DNA from: an uncultured Cytophagales bacterium
GTDB taxonomy: Bacteria > Bacteroidota > Bacteroidia > Cytophagales > Thermonemataceae
DNA length: 64,000 nt
Assembly: GCA_937911505.1 (NCBI GenBank)
Contig: CALEMF010000113.1
Location: forward strand, 19,078-83,077
Direction: 5' to 3'
The first letter of the stretch is position 1. Every line of letters begins with the position of its first letter. Shown piece by piece: positions 18,776 through 28,798 of the stretch. A model generated the notes under the pieces. It searched no databases. It had not been told where the DNA came from and saw only the letters and a list, made by a program, of their open reading frames with translations. The translations under genes and the position numbers were made by a program.

Positions 18776-20071
18776 ATGAAACAAAAAGCGTTACAAATTA
18801 TCTTTTCCGTCCTATTTATATCTGTCTCGCATCTGGGCTGGGCTCAAGTAGAACCTAATAGAGCATATAGTCCTTCCTATTTAAAAACTGGGTCTAGGAA
18901 CGCTACCATAGCCCCAAGTTCTGCATTCTTTAATCCTGCGGGTGCTGTTTGGTGGAAGGATGGGCACACCATTGAGCTATCCGTTCTCACTCTATTTAAT
19001 AGACAAGAAGTAACTGACTTTCGATTAAATCAAAGCTATAGTTCAGAAATAGTCGGCATACCTGTACCAGCCATCAATTATATTTACAAAAAGAATAATT
19101 GGGCTATAGTTGGAACACTTGGTATTACCAATGGTGGTGGTACGGGCGATTTTGAGGATGGTTTTATTGGTCTTGATTTTCTAGGTCGTTCCATTGTGCA
19201 ACAAGGGATTGCATCAGGAATGTTCCCTTCTGATAACCCCAGCGATTATTCAATAAGAAACTCCTTCAATGGGGCCTTTATTGGTTTGGGCGGTACTGCA
19301 GGTGTTGCTTATAAATTCAATGATTGGCTATCTGCAAGTGCGTCCCTTCAGGTTTCGTTCCAAAATAATTTCACCGAAGGAGAGCTTGTTATAACACATA
19401 CACCATCTGGAGAAGAGCTCAGTAGAACAGAGGTTGATTTTAACGAAAGGGGGAATAATCTTGGATTTATTTTTGGCCTTAACATTAAACCTAATGAAAA
19501 GCTTCTAATTGCCAATACCTTTAGAATATTCACGGAACTTGAGCTGGAAGCAGAAGTAAATGATGGTAAAGATGGAAATGGCCTCTTTGTTCAAGATGGT
19601 CAAACACAACTGGCAACCTATGTTCCCACCTATCAGTTTGGTTTGTCTTATTTGTTTCACCCTAAGTGGAGAGCTGAAGTAAACATGACAGTATTTTGGT
19701 ATGATTTACTGGACCTCGGTTCTGATGAGAATGGGATAAACAGGGCAGATTACTATAATAATGACTTTGATTTTGGAATTGGGGTTGAGTACCAAGTGAC
19801 AGAAAAACTAAATCTTGGTGCTGGATTTTCTTATCAGACTACTGGTTTAAAGGATGAATTTCAAAGTGAGAACCTCTTTGAAACATCAACGGCCAATGTA
19901 CACTTAGGCGCAACTTACCAATTCAATGAGCGCTGGGGAGGTAATTTTGGTATGCAGGCCGGTTTTTCAACAGATGAAGTAGATATACCCGCTTCTGAAT
20001 TTGGGAGCAGACAGCAAATTACCAGAGACCCTTTGTATTTTATAGGAATTGGTGCATTTCATACCTTTTAG
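18776..20071 (+). CDS. OmpP1/FadL-family outer-membrane channel, 431 aa
   Basis: A signal peptide ends near residue 24 (LGWAQ). The NPAGAVWW segment near residue 47 and the GFSYQTTGLKDEF type strands match the FadL/OmpP1 family of long-chain hydrophobic solute channels. The protein ends in Phe (AFHTF) followed by TAG, the correct end for an outer-membrane barrel, which shows that TAG is a true stop here. It sits inside the deoxy-sugar operon where a SusC/SusD pair would be expected, suggesting a hydrophobic rhamnoside as substrate (inference). Confidence 0.88.
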   Translation: MKQKALQIIFSVLFISVSHLGWAQVEPNRAYSPSYLKTGSRNATIAPSSAFFNPAGAVWWKDGHTIELSVLTLFNRQEVTDFRLNQSYSSEIVGIPVPAINYIYKKNNWAIVGTLGITNGGGTGDFEDGFIGLDFLGRSIVQQGIASGMFPSDNPSDYSIRNSFNGAFIGLGGTAGVAYKFNDWLSASASLQVSFQNNFTEGELVITHTPSGEELSRTEVDFNERGNNLGFIFGLNIKPNEKLLIANTFRIFTELELEAEVNDGKDGNGLFVQDGQTQLATYVPTYQFGLSYLFHPKWRAEVNMTVFWYDLLDLGSDENGINRADYYNNDFDFGIGVEYQVTEKLNLGAGFSYQTTGLKDEFQSENLFETSTANVHLGATYQFNERWGGNFGMQAGFSTDEVDIPASEFGSRQQITRDPLYFIGIGAFHTF

Positions 20072-20157
20072 TGCCTAGCATCAGCATGGTACAGGATGCA
20101 ACATAAAATAACATTGATATTATTGAGCAATAACAAAAAAATAAAAAGACAAGCAAT

Positions 20158-22257
20158 ATGAAAGTTACAACTTTCCAATACGTCAACTATTTATGGGATG
20201 ATGCAAAAGCAGCTTCCCTTGGTGATAATCAGATCGAACTATTTCTTTACCGATCTAATATATTAGGTGCAGACCTTCGCATTACCAACTATGGAGGTGG
20301 CAATACCTCTTGTAAAACTATAGAAAAAGATCCGCTTACTGGAGAAGAACTAGAGGTAATGTGGGTCAAAGGTTCTGGTGGAGATATTGGCACACTTACC
20401 CGAAAGGGTATTGCCGGTCTATATGTCGACAGGCTGCGTGATCTCAAAAAGGTTTATCGCGGTGTAGAGCACGAAGATGAAATGGTAGCACTCTTCAATC
20501 ATTGCATCTACGACTTAGACAGTAAAGCCCCCTCTATTGATACGCCCCTACACGGCCTACTTCCCTTCAAGCATATCGATCACCTCCACCCTGATGCCTT
20601 GATCGCAGTAGCAGCCGCTAAGGACGGAGAGGCTATTACCAAAGAGATATGGGGCGATACGATGGGTTGGATACCTTGGCAACGACCCGGCTTCGATTTG
20701 GCACTAAAGCTAGAAAAATGCTTACAGGATAATCCAGGTATTCGAGGCATCGTACTTGGTAACCACGGGTTATTTACTTGGGGGGATACTTCTTACGACT
20801 GCTACATCAACAGCCTAGAGGTCATAGAAGCGGCTTCCAACAATTTTGCTAAACTCTAAGGCAATGATCAGCATGTAGTTGGGGGAGTAAATTTAGCCTT
20901 CATTTCTCCAGATAATAGTATGGAGCAAGCGATCAAGCTAATGCCCATTCTGCGCGGCTTGTGTTCCAGCGAAAATCGCATGATTGGTCACTTTACAGAC
21001 GATGAGCGCGTATTACAATTTGTCAATAGCCAAGATTTAGTACGCCTAGCACCTATGGGTACTTCTTGTCCCGATCACTTCCTAAGAACTAAAATTGCCC
21101 CCCTCATCCTTACACTGACACCAGACGAGGATTTGAGTAATTATGAGGAAATTCAGGCCAAGTTAAAAGAGTCATTTGAACAATACCGAAAAGACTACGC
21201 CATCTATTATGAAACCCACAAACACGATAACAGCCCTACCATGCGCGATCCCAACCCGGTGATTTTACTCTATCCGGGGGTAGGTCTATTTTCCTTTGCC
21301 AAAAATAAACAGACAGCAAGAGTCGCTTCGGAGTTTTATCTCAATGCTATCAACGTAATGCGAGGGGCTGAGGCGATTTCTGAATATACCTCCTTACCTC
21401 GTCAGGAAGCCTTCAACATCGAATATTGGCTTTTAGAGGAAGCTAAGTTGCAACGGATGCCAGCAGAAAAGCCACTATCACGAAAGGTTGCCCTAGTCAC
21501 TGGAGCAGGAGGAGGTATTGGAAAAGCTATTGCAGAGAAACTTATTGCAGAAGGAGCCAATGTGCTTTTCACAGACTTACATCAAGACCGACTGAAAGAA
21601 GCTATAGGGAATTTCAAAAAAGATGAAGCTAGCTACCTAGCAGGCGACATTACCAAGGATACAACCATCCAACAAGCCATTGACGAAGCCATTCTTCATT
21701 ATGGAGGGCTCGACATTGTAATACATAGTGCAGGATTGGCCATTTCAAAACCATTAGCAGATACAGAGAGCCAAGATTGGGATATTTTACAGGATGTACT
21801 GGTAAAAGGACAGTTTATGCTGAGTAAGCGCAGTGTAGCAATCATGCGAAAGCAGGGAATGGGAGGCGATATTATAAGCATAGCCAGTAAAAATGGCTTG
21901 GTAGCAGGTCCTAATAATGTAGGCTATGGTACTGCTAAGGCCGCCCAACAACACATGACCCGCCTCTTAGCTGCTGAGCTAGGCGTAGAGGGTATTCGCG
22001 TCAATACCGTTAACCCTGATGGGGTGATTGTAGGCTCTAAAATTTGGGAGGGAGAATGGGCCGAAGGGAGAGCAAAAGCCTACGGTATATCAGTAGAAGA
22101 GCTACCAGCACACTACGCCAAGCGTAATTTACTCCATCAAATTATCCTTCCTGAAGACATTGCCAAGGGTACTTTTGCCCTCTTAGCAATTTTAGATAAA
22201 AGTACGGGAGTTACACTCAATGTAGATGGTGGTATTGCAAACGCATTTGTAAGGTAA
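20158..22257 (+). pseudogene. bifunctional rhamnulose-1-phosphate aldolase/short-chain dehydrogenase interrupted by in-frame TAA
   Basis: A 700-codon frame carries TAA at 20857-20859 (codon 234) and continues in the same frame. Residues 1-430 are a class II aldolase: NYGGGNTSCK and metal ligands in HIDHLHPDAL and GNHGLFTWG before the stop, then VVGGVN and CSSENRMIGHFTDDERVL after it. Residues 440-699 are a short-chain dehydrogenase (VTGAGGGIGKAIAEKL; catalytic YGTAKAA). The intact enzyme cleaves rhamnulose-1-phosphate to DHAP and L-lactaldehyde and oxidises the latter. The codon was probably a Gln, Lys or Tyr codon. Reinitiation at ATG 20920 could yield only a dehydrogenase with an incomplete aldolase, so rhamnose use is probably impaired unless this is a sequence error. 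Confidence 0.9.
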
Positions 22258-22259
22258 AT

Positions 22260-23537
22260 ATGGAGTTATTGAACGATTTAAAAGAACATATCACTAGTCA
22301 TAATGCTACTAATGACACACATCAGAAAAGCTTTGACTTTCTTAAAGATCACCTCACTAAAGTAGGAGTAGATGTCGAGGCATTGCTCAAGTTGATTAGT
22401 AGTTTTCAAGTGGCTATCCCTTCTTGGGCACTTGGTGCAGGGGGTACACGTTTTGGTCGATTCCGATTCGCAGGCGAACCGGCTACCCTAGAGGATAAAA
22501 TCGATGATGTAGGCATCATTCATCAGCTTACCAAAAACGCAGGGGCTATTTCCTTGCATATCCCTTGGGATATACCTACTGATTTCTCCACTGTCAAAGA
22601 GAAAGCAGCACAATACGATCTAGTGTTCGATGCCATCAACTCTAACACCTTCCAAGATCAGCCAGCACAAGTACATTCGTATAAATTTGGATCATTAGGT
22701 AATGAATCAGCGGAAATTCGGGCACAAGCGATTCAGCACAACCTAGAGGTAATACGCCTTGGAGAACAGCTAGGCTCTAAATCCTTGACGATCTGGCTCG
22801 CTGATGGTAGCACATTTCCAGGACAAGCGAGTTTTCAGCGATCACTAGCCTATACACAGCAAAGCTTAGAAGTAATCTATAAGAATTTACCCACCGATTG
22901 GAGGGTTTTAATTGAGTATAAGCCCTATGAGCCCAACTTTTATCATACCATCATCCAAGACTGGGGTACTTCTTATATGTTGGCCTCATCGCTGGACGAA
23001 AAAGCCTATACGCTGGTAGACCTAGGGCATCACTTACCCAATACCAACATCGAGAACATTGTAGCGACATTGCTATACACAGCAAAACTAGGAGGTTTCC
23101 ACTTTAACGATAGTAAGTATGGAGACGATGACCTCACCGTTGGCAGCATCAAACCCTACCAATTATTTTTGATTTTCAACGAATTAGTAGGTGTGATTCG
23201 TGAAGGCGAGTCGCTCTCTTGGATGATTGATGCTAGCCATAATATAAAAGACCCACTCGAAGACCTTATGCAGTCTATAGAAGCCATCCTAATTGCTCTT
23301 ACACAAGCCCTATTGATAGATAAGGTACGTTTACAAGAAGCGCAAATAGCACACGATGCAGTGGAATGCCAACGGATTTTACAAGCGGCCTATAGAACTG
23401 ATGTACGCCCTTTAATAGCGGAGGCAAGAAGAGTAAGCGGTGGGGCACTCGACCCTGTAAAATACTACAGAGAAGCACGCATTCGAGAGAAGCTGATAGA
23501 TAAGAGAGGAGTAGAAACGAAGTCAAGCGGTCTGTAG
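22260..23537 (+). CDS. rhaI: L-rhamnose isomerase, RhaI type, 425 aa
   Basis: This is a TIM-barrel xylose-isomerase-like enzyme that converts L-rhamnose to L-rhamnulose with a divalent metal. Segments typical of the Pseudomonas-type rhamnose isomerase are present: VAIPSWALGAGGTRFGRF (about residues 50-67), SLHIPWD, LTIWLADGSTFPGQ, LIEYKPYEPNFYHT (metal ligand Glu) and GGFHFNDSKYGDDDL (His and Asp ligands). The length is normal. It starts 2 bases after the aldolase/dehydrogenase stop, so coupled translation would depend on ribosomes passing the upstream nonsense codon; polarity is possible. It ends with a TAG stop. Confidence 0.92.
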   Translation: MELLNDLKEHITSHNATNDTHQKSFDFLKDHLTKVGVDVEALLKLISSFQVAIPSWALGAGGTRFGRFRFAGEPATLEDKIDDVGIIHQLTKNAGAISLHIPWDIPTDFSTVKEKAAQYDLVFDAINSNTFQDQPAQVHSYKFGSLGNESAEIRAQAIQHNLEVIRLGEQLGSKSLTIWLADGSTFPGQASFQRSLAYTQQSLEVIYKNLPTDWRVLIEYKPYEPNFYHTIIQDWGTSYMLASSLDEKAYTLVDLGHHLPNTNIENIVATLLYTAKLGGFHFNDSKYGDDDLTVGSIKPYQLFLIFNELVGVIREGESLSWMIDASHNIKDPLEDLMQSIEAILIALTQALLIDKVRLQEAQIAHDAVECQRILQAAYRTDVRPLIAEARRVSGGALDPVKYYREARIREKLIDKRGVETKSSGL

Positions 23538-23575
23538 AAGCCTTTTAATATGTAAACCAACAAAGTGTCAAGTAC

Positions 23576-24949
23576 GTGAAGCAACCGGTGACAGCCATAT
23601 TTGATATAGGAAAAACGAATAAGAAGTTTTTCTTATTTGACGAAGAGTACAACGAAGTTCATAGAGAATTTATTCGTTTTGAGCAAATCCCAGACGATGA
23701 TGGGTATCCCTCAGAAAACCTACAGGAACTTAGCGCGTGGATGAAAGAGGTATTCCAATCCGCTTCGGATAGCCCCAAGTTCGATATTAGGCGATTTAAT
23801 GTATCAGCCTATGGGGCTTCGTTGGTTCATTTGGATGAAAAGAGTGAGCTGGCAACGCCTTTCTATAATTACCTAAAACCCTACCCAAAACATATTGAAG
23901 AGCGGTTTTGGAAGCATTATGGGGACAAAGCATCCTTTGAGATAAGAACTTCTAGCCCTTATCTTGGTATGCTCAACGCTGGTTTACAATTATATTTTAT
24001 CAAATATGAGAAACCCGAATTATTCAGTAAAATACATCGCAGTCTTCACTTCCCACAATACCTAAGCGCACTTTTTACTGGTCAGTTTTTCTCCGATTAT
24101 ACCAGTGTGGGCTGTCATACGGGTTTGTGGAACCAAACCCAACAATCGTATGCAGACTGGGTGAGGCAGGAAGAGTTAGATTTGCTTCTAAGTGCATTTC
24201 CTGATTCTGAAACTGTTCCACTCGATATACAAGGCATTAAGTATGGAATCGGTATCCACGACAGTTCTGCCGCGCTTATCCCCTATCTAAATCTGCATTC
24301 TAATAACTTTGTTTTGATCTCTACAGGCACTTGGAGCATTTGCCTGAATCCATTTAACCACGAACCGCTCAGTACTTTTGAACTAGATAGGGATTGTCTC
24401 CATTTCCTTACCACATCTCAACACCCTGTTAAGGCGTCTAGACTATTTCTTGGTAAGCACCTTAGCAATGTTGCTAGACTGATGTCAGACTATTTTCAAG
24501 TAGATTATCAATCATACAAAAAGCTACCCTTCCCACAAGGATTTGTCTCCAAACATAAAGATCGTAAGCAATTACTGTTCGATCACGCTATTTTACAACC
24601 TGAACGATTTGGTTTTGAAAATCAGCCTTGTCCCAATTACGATATTTTTAATGGTTATGAAGACGCCATTTACCATTTATTCGATGAGTTATCCAATTTA
24701 CAAATAGCCTCCTTGCAACTGGCCATTGGTAACACAGATATAAAAAATGTTTATGTAGATGGTGGATTCAGCGCCAGCAAAGTATTTATGGGCTTTCTAG
24801 CCAATAAACTCCCGAATCATCAAGTATATGCTTCTTCCTTTCCATTAGGCTCAGCAGTAGGTGCTGCGATGGTTGTAGATCAGGAACATATCTCTCAGGA
24901 AAAACTAGAAAAATTGTATCAAATCAAACTCACAGAACCCGTTCTATAA
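23576..24949 (+). CDS. FGGY-family sugar kinase, probable rhamnulokinase, 457 aa
   Basis: The frame starts with GTG at 23576. N-terminal phosphate-binding DIGKTNKKFFLFD is followed by an FGGY_N domain, STGTWSICLNP in the middle and the C-terminal VDGGFSASKVFM and PLGSAVGAA motifs. In this locus it should phosphorylate L-rhamnulose to rhamnulose-1-phosphate in the cytoplasm. The assignment rests on the neighbouring isomerase and aldolase; a related ketose such as fuculose is possible. It follows rhaI by 38 bases and precedes the lactate dehydrogenase by 28. Confidence 0.88.
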   Translation: MKQPVTAIFDIGKTNKKFFLFDEEYNEVHREFIRFEQIPDDDGYPSENLQELSAWMKEVFQSASDSPKFDIRRFNVSAYGASLVHLDEKSELATPFYNYLKPYPKHIEERFWKHYGDKASFEIRTSSPYLGMLNAGLQLYFIKYEKPELFSKIHRSLHFPQYLSALFTGQFFSDYTSVGCHTGLWNQTQQSYADWVRQEELDLLLSAFPDSETVPLDIQGIKYGIGIHDSSAALIPYLNLHSNNFVLISTGTWSICLNPFNHEPLSTFELDRDCLHFLTTSQHPVKASRLFLGKHLSNVARLMSDYFQVDYQSYKKLPFPQGFVSKHKDRKQLLFDHAILQPERFGFENQPCPNYDIFNGYEDAIYHLFDELSNLQIASLQLAIGNTDIKNVYVDGGFSASKVFMGFLANKLPNHQVYASSFPLGSAVGAAMVVDQEHISQEKLEKLYQIKLTEPVL

Positions 24950-24977
24950 AGCTTGGGCTCCTCTAAATAAAAGAGCT

Positions 24978-26159
24978 ATGGAAAATCTTCCTATTCATCC
25001 ACGTTACCCATCTATCGCCCTACTCAGAGAGCAGGCAAAAAGAAAGATTCCTAGATTTGCTTTCGATTACTTAGATGGTGGCTGCAACAACGAAGTAAAC
25101 CTCGCACGTAATACAAAGGAAATTCGAGACATTCAACTACACCCTTACTACTTAAGAGGTACAGGAACAGTAAGCACTCATACCAAGCTCTTAGGCGAGC
25201 AATATGCCGCCCCCTTCGGCATCGCTCCTATCGGTCTCCAAGGTTTGATGTGGCCACGCGCTACTGAAATTCTTGCCAAAGCCGCTTTCGACCACAATAT
25301 TCCTTTTATCTTAAGTACAGTAGCTACCGCAGCCATAGAAAAAGTAGCAGAAATTACCGAAGGGAAGGCTTGGTTTCAACTCTATCATCCTCAAGAAGAT
25401 ACACTGAGAGATCAACTCCTCGACCGGCTAGAAGCAGCAGGTATTCGTACATTAGTATTACTCTCAGATGTACCTACTTTTGGCTATCGCGCTAAAGAGA
25501 TCAAAAATGGCTTATCTATCCCGCCAAAAATTACCTGGAGCAACATGGTACAAATTGCTCTCCACCCACACTGGGCGTGGCAAACCCTACTGGCCGGACA
25601 ACCAACTTTCAAGACATTAACCCCTTACATTCCAAAAGGGCTAAGCCTGCGACATTTAGGGCTTTTTATGAATAAAACCTTTAACGGAAGGCTTACAGAA
25701 GAGAAAGTCGAAGAAATTAGACGCCGTTGGAAGGGCAGACTCGTTCTAAAGGGCGTAGCCACAGTAGAGGATGCTAAAAAATGTATCACCTTAGGGCTTG
25801 ACGGAATTATCGTTTCTAACCATGGAGGCAGGCAATTAGACGCCGCCGAGTCTTCCATTAGGGCACTTAGTAAAATTACCCCCCGTGTGAAAGATGAGAT
25901 ATGTGTAATGATGGATAGCGGTATTCGTAGTGGTACTGATGTAGCCTCCTGCCTAGCCGCTGGTGCAGCATTTGCATTTTTGGGGCGCTCCTTTATGTAC
26001 GGAGTAGCTGCCATGGGGCGAAAAGGAGGAAAACAAGTAATCGCTATTTTACACAAGGAACTCCAGCAGGTAATGCAGCAAGTAGGCTGCGAAAGCACCC
26101 AACACCTCTCCAATTTTTTGGTAAAAGCCCCTTCTGAAGATTACTATCCAGTAGAGTAA
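24978..26159 (+). CDS. lldD: FMN-dependent L-lactate dehydrogenase / alpha-hydroxy-acid oxidase, 393 aa
   Basis: This is an FMN TIM-barrel enzyme of the LldD family. N-terminal KRKIPRFAFDYLDGGCNNE is followed by APFGIAPIGLQGLMWP (FMN site), the active-site Lys region GRLVLKGVA and the catalytic-His motif SNHGGRQLD (about residue 276). It oxidises L-lactate to pyruvate and feeds electrons to quinone. Lactate is the end product of the aldolase/dehydrogenase in this operon, so the gene completes rhamnose breakdown. Substrate choice among 2-hydroxy acids is inferred from context. Confidence 0.9.
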   Translation: MENLPIHPRYPSIALLREQAKRKIPRFAFDYLDGGCNNEVNLARNTKEIRDIQLHPYYLRGTGTVSTHTKLLGEQYAAPFGIAPIGLQGLMWPRATEILAKAAFDHNIPFILSTVATAAIEKVAEITEGKAWFQLYHPQEDTLRDQLLDRLEAAGIRTLVLLSDVPTFGYRAKEIKNGLSIPPKITWSNMVQIALHPHWAWQTLLAGQPTFKTLTPYIPKGLSLRHLGLFMNKTFNGRLTEEKVEEIRRRWKGRLVLKGVATVEDAKKCITLGLDGIIVSNHGGRQLDAAESSIRALSKITPRVKDEICVMMDSGIRSGTDVASCLAAGAAFAFLGRSFMYGVAAMGRKGGKQVIAILHKELQQVMQQVGCESTQHLSNFLVKAPSEDYYPVE

Positions 26160-26280
26160 ATTTTACGGTATATCACCGTCATATAAGCTAGGGTAGCGAA
26201 CGACAATAGTACTCAGTAATCAGGGTACAATAGCCATTTACATACTTTCATAGATATTTAAGACCTTATAATCCATTGCT

Positions 26281-26981
26281 CAATAAGCCCTCGATCAAGG
26301 AAAAGGCTTCTTATGACTCGTGCCTACGTGGGTTCCTCGCTCCTTTTGTATACCTGGTCGTAGATTAAAACTACATCCGTCCGATTATTACTCGCTTGGT
26401 CTAAAACGTGGAGGAATAGACGAACGATGGCTCTCCTCGACCACCAAAGCAGATAATGGGCCTCCGATATCTTTGCTATGTACGAGTCCATTGCCGGCGA
26501 GGCAGTAGTAGACGAGTCTTTGCTCTGGAAGGGTTCTCCACCAGATAAATAGGGTGACTATGACTATCTCGTTGAGGTAGTTGACTGGGAAGCCAATGTA
26601 AACTCCGATTTTGTAGCTAACCATTTTATGAAACCTAAGCCTGTAAAGTTACTAGAAGAGATGGAGGCCCAAGGTTATCAGGAAATGCACGTCTGCTATC
26701 GATCTGCCTTCTACAGTGCCACTGAGCTCACCATCTTTCCTAAGCAAATGGTCACCATTCGAGACGAGGCAGCCTACGGGCTTATTGTTGTACAAGGACA
26801 CGGCAAAATGAATGACTGGGATATCGAGACACCCGCCCTAATTCGATTTGGACAACTCACTCACGATGAGTTTTTTATAACTGAGGAGGCAGCTAAAGCA
26901 GGGGTAACCTTTAACAACCCCTCTTCTACTGACCCTATTGTTGTCCTGAAACTCTTCGGACCTGAAGAAATAACTGATTAA
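26281..26981 (+). pseudogene. remnant of class I mannose-6-phosphate-isomerase-like gene (internal deletion plus TAG)
   Basis: Two separated parts of one family are fused. Positions 26350-26460 encode, in the frame of 26320, KLHPSDYYSLGLKRGGIDER and STTKADNG, the N-terminal region of Bacteroidota ManA-like proteins as I recall them. From about 26462 another frame gives ASDIFAMYESIAGEAVVDES, a TAG at 26550-26552, then VEVVDWEANVNSDFVANHFM and an intact C-terminal domain (GQLTHDEFF) to 26981. The whole middle of the family, with the metal site, is absent, so this is a deletion remnant. The open stretch from ATG 26628 (117 codons) could still be translated but is only the C-terminal cupin half. 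The preceding 120 bases are not coding that I can see. Confidence 0.8.
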
Positions 26982-27007
26982 AAACCTAAATTTTTAAACT
27001 TTACCCT

Positions 27008-28552
27008 ATGAGCACACTAATAAATAACCTAAAAAAGGCGAAATACTTTACCCACGGAATGATCAAGCTTCTGCCTTTTATGCGAACGATGAGTAGTAAT
27101 AAACTCAATGTGGGATCGGATGAAGCGTTGAAGAAGCATCTATTCGGCAGCGAGGCAAACAACCCAAAACGAACCAAAACTTGGTGGGAGAAACCTGGCA
27201 TTGCCTTGATGTTTCAAATAGAAGCCCGCCCCGAATGGCAATGGCAGCGAAACTATGATCAATTTAATGCCTCTATTACCGGTAAGAATGGTGGCGTAGA
27301 TCAGGAAGGGCCTATACCGCAAATGAAAAATTGGGTGGCTTTCTCTAAGCGTGTAGGCAGTGATTACCACACCTTTGAGGCTAAATGGCACGATGGTCTC
27401 TGCTACTGGAACAGCCAACATACCCAATGGAAGACGCCAGTAGATTATTGTTGGGCGTTTGCTAAAGAAAGCAGGCAGGCGGGCATTCCATATGGCTTTT
27501 ATTATTCCTCCATATTTGACCATAATCCTGAGTTTGATGATATCCAACCGCTAAGAGCAGTGACTCCTTCCGTCATTGGGATGCGTGGGAGCAAGCAGGC
27601 GATGATTGCCAAGTCATATGCCCTCTCCTACTTCGGTAAGAAATTCAAAGAAGACTCATTGAAACATTTAACCAAGGCAGGATATTCTTACGAACAGCCT
27701 TACCCTTGGTATGAAGGCTTTGCTTTTAATGACTTTACTCCCAATCCCGATCGTTATCTTAACTATGTAATTGAACAAATCGAAGAGCTTTGTAAGGATT
27801 ATGGAGCCGAACTCATTTGGATTGATTGGTACGATCCAGATAACAGCGTTCTACAAAATGAGATTATGGGATTTATGAAAAAAAACTACCCACATACAGC
27901 ACTTACATTTAATAATACCGTCAATGCTAATCTTCCTTGGGTGCATTACTTATCGGGTGAGGGACATGGCTTTGATAAAATATGGACCATGATTCACAAA
28001 TTTAGGCAAATATCACGGCACTGGGAGCTGGTAAGCCCAGCCACTGGTTTTTGGGATTTAATGGTTCCTAAGCACAATCCACTGGAGAATACACTTGCAG
28101 CCGCTATTACAATGGCTGCGGGTGGGAAAATGCAATTTGGTATTGCTTCCGAAATGGATGGAACCATCCATACAGGGGTTGTAGGTCAAATGGAGCAACT
28201 GGGGCATTGGTATAAACCTCGACGTACACTGTTCCAAGAAGCTACTCAAATAGCAGATCAAAAAGTGGGTGAGCAAGGCATAATAACCAACGAGGAATAC
28301 CTACGCCCTCTATTAAACCACTACCAGCAAGCAAAACTCCTCCACATCTTTAATATGAAAGCTGGACAAGCTTACGAGAAAAAACCAATTCGGGTAACTT
28401 TAGAGAAGAGCCTTATAAAAAAGATCAGCTCAGTAGTAGTAGCACCTGAGGGTATAAAAATCCCTTTTGAGGAACAATCTGGTAAAATACACTTTCAAAT
28501 TCCCGTAGATTTGACTGATCCTATAGATACCATTATTCAATTGAGCATCTAA
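27008..28552 (+). CDS. alpha-L-fucosidase-like glycoside hydrolase (GH29-like), 514 aa, no signal peptide
   Basis: The TIM-barrel pattern of GH29 is visible: WWEKPGIALMFQIEAR, FEAKWHDGLCYWNS (position of the usual KHHDGFxxW), YGFYYSSIFDHN, and LIWIDWYDPDN where the nucleophile Asp normally sits after WFDG. The changed motifs suggest a divergent branch, so the sugar may be fucose, galactose-like or rhamnose-related. A C-terminal beta domain (about 430-514) follows. There is no secretion signal, in line with the rhamnosidase. It closes the operon and is followed at once by a terminator. Confidence 0.82.
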   Translation: MSTLINNLKKAKYFTHGMIKLLPFMRTMSSNKLNVGSDEALKKHLFGSEANNPKRTKTWWEKPGIALMFQIEARPEWQWQRNYDQFNASITGKNGGVDQEGPIPQMKNWVAFSKRVGSDYHTFEAKWHDGLCYWNSQHTQWKTPVDYCWAFAKESRQAGIPYGFYYSSIFDHNPEFDDIQPLRAVTPSVIGMRGSKQAMIAKSYALSYFGKKFKEDSLKHLTKAGYSYEQPYPWYEGFAFNDFTPNPDRYLNYVIEQIEELCKDYGAELIWIDWYDPDNSVLQNEIMGFMKKNYPHTALTFNNTVNANLPWVHYLSGEGHGFDKIWTMIHKFRQISRHWELVSPATGFWDLMVPKHNPLENTLAAAITMAAGGKMQFGIASEMDGTIHTGVVGQMEQLGHWYKPRRTLFQEATQIADQKVGEQGIITNEEYLRPLLNHYQQAKLLHIFNMKAGQAYEKKPIRVTLEKSLIKKISSVVVAPEGIKIPFEEQSGKIHFQIPVDLTDPIDTIIQLSI

Positions 28553-28554
28553 AA

Positions 28555-28583
28555 AAGGATGACTCCCTTAGAGGGTCATCCTT
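28555..28583 (+). terminator. stem-loop terminator of the deoxy-sugar operon
   Basis: AAGGATGAC (28555-28563) pairs with GTCATCCTT (28575-28583), starting two bases after the GH29-like stop codon. It is nearly identical to the stem-loop at 31019-31047. Confidence 0.7.
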
Positions 28584-28798
28584 AACTATAATAACTTATC
28601 TTGTTTACGAAAGTCCTATCACATAATCTCTATAGACTACACCGTGCCATTTGTACTGTAATCTGTAGTGGGAAGTAGATGTGCGGCGGTACTTTCATAC
28701 TTGCCCAAAGGATCATTTCCCTCATTAGGCATTACTACGTAATTAATCCTACCATCTTGTAGATGCTCTTTGGTAGAACCAATAGCAGCAGTAGTCAT
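28555..28798. repeat. segmental duplicate, copy 1 (terminator plus gene tail)
   Basis: This stretch matches 31019-31262 along its whole length with scattered substitutions: the stem-loop, the shared TATAATAACTTATCTTGTTT tract, and the 3' end of the lipoprotein gene at 31083-31757. The two copies are direct repeats about 2.46 kb apart and flank the Crp regulator and the second deiodinase-like module. Confidence 0.85.

Noticed and set aside
26388..26624. 78-codon open frame on the minus strand
   Set aside because: It lies antisense to the ManA-like remnant, whose plus-strand fragments match a known family. The minus-strand translation has no recognisable domain and is a shadow frame.
26628..26981. 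Independent small cupin gene
   Set aside because: The upstream in-frame sequence continues the same family past a TAG, and an N-terminal family fragment lies further upstream, so this is the tail of a deleted gene rather than a separate small gene.
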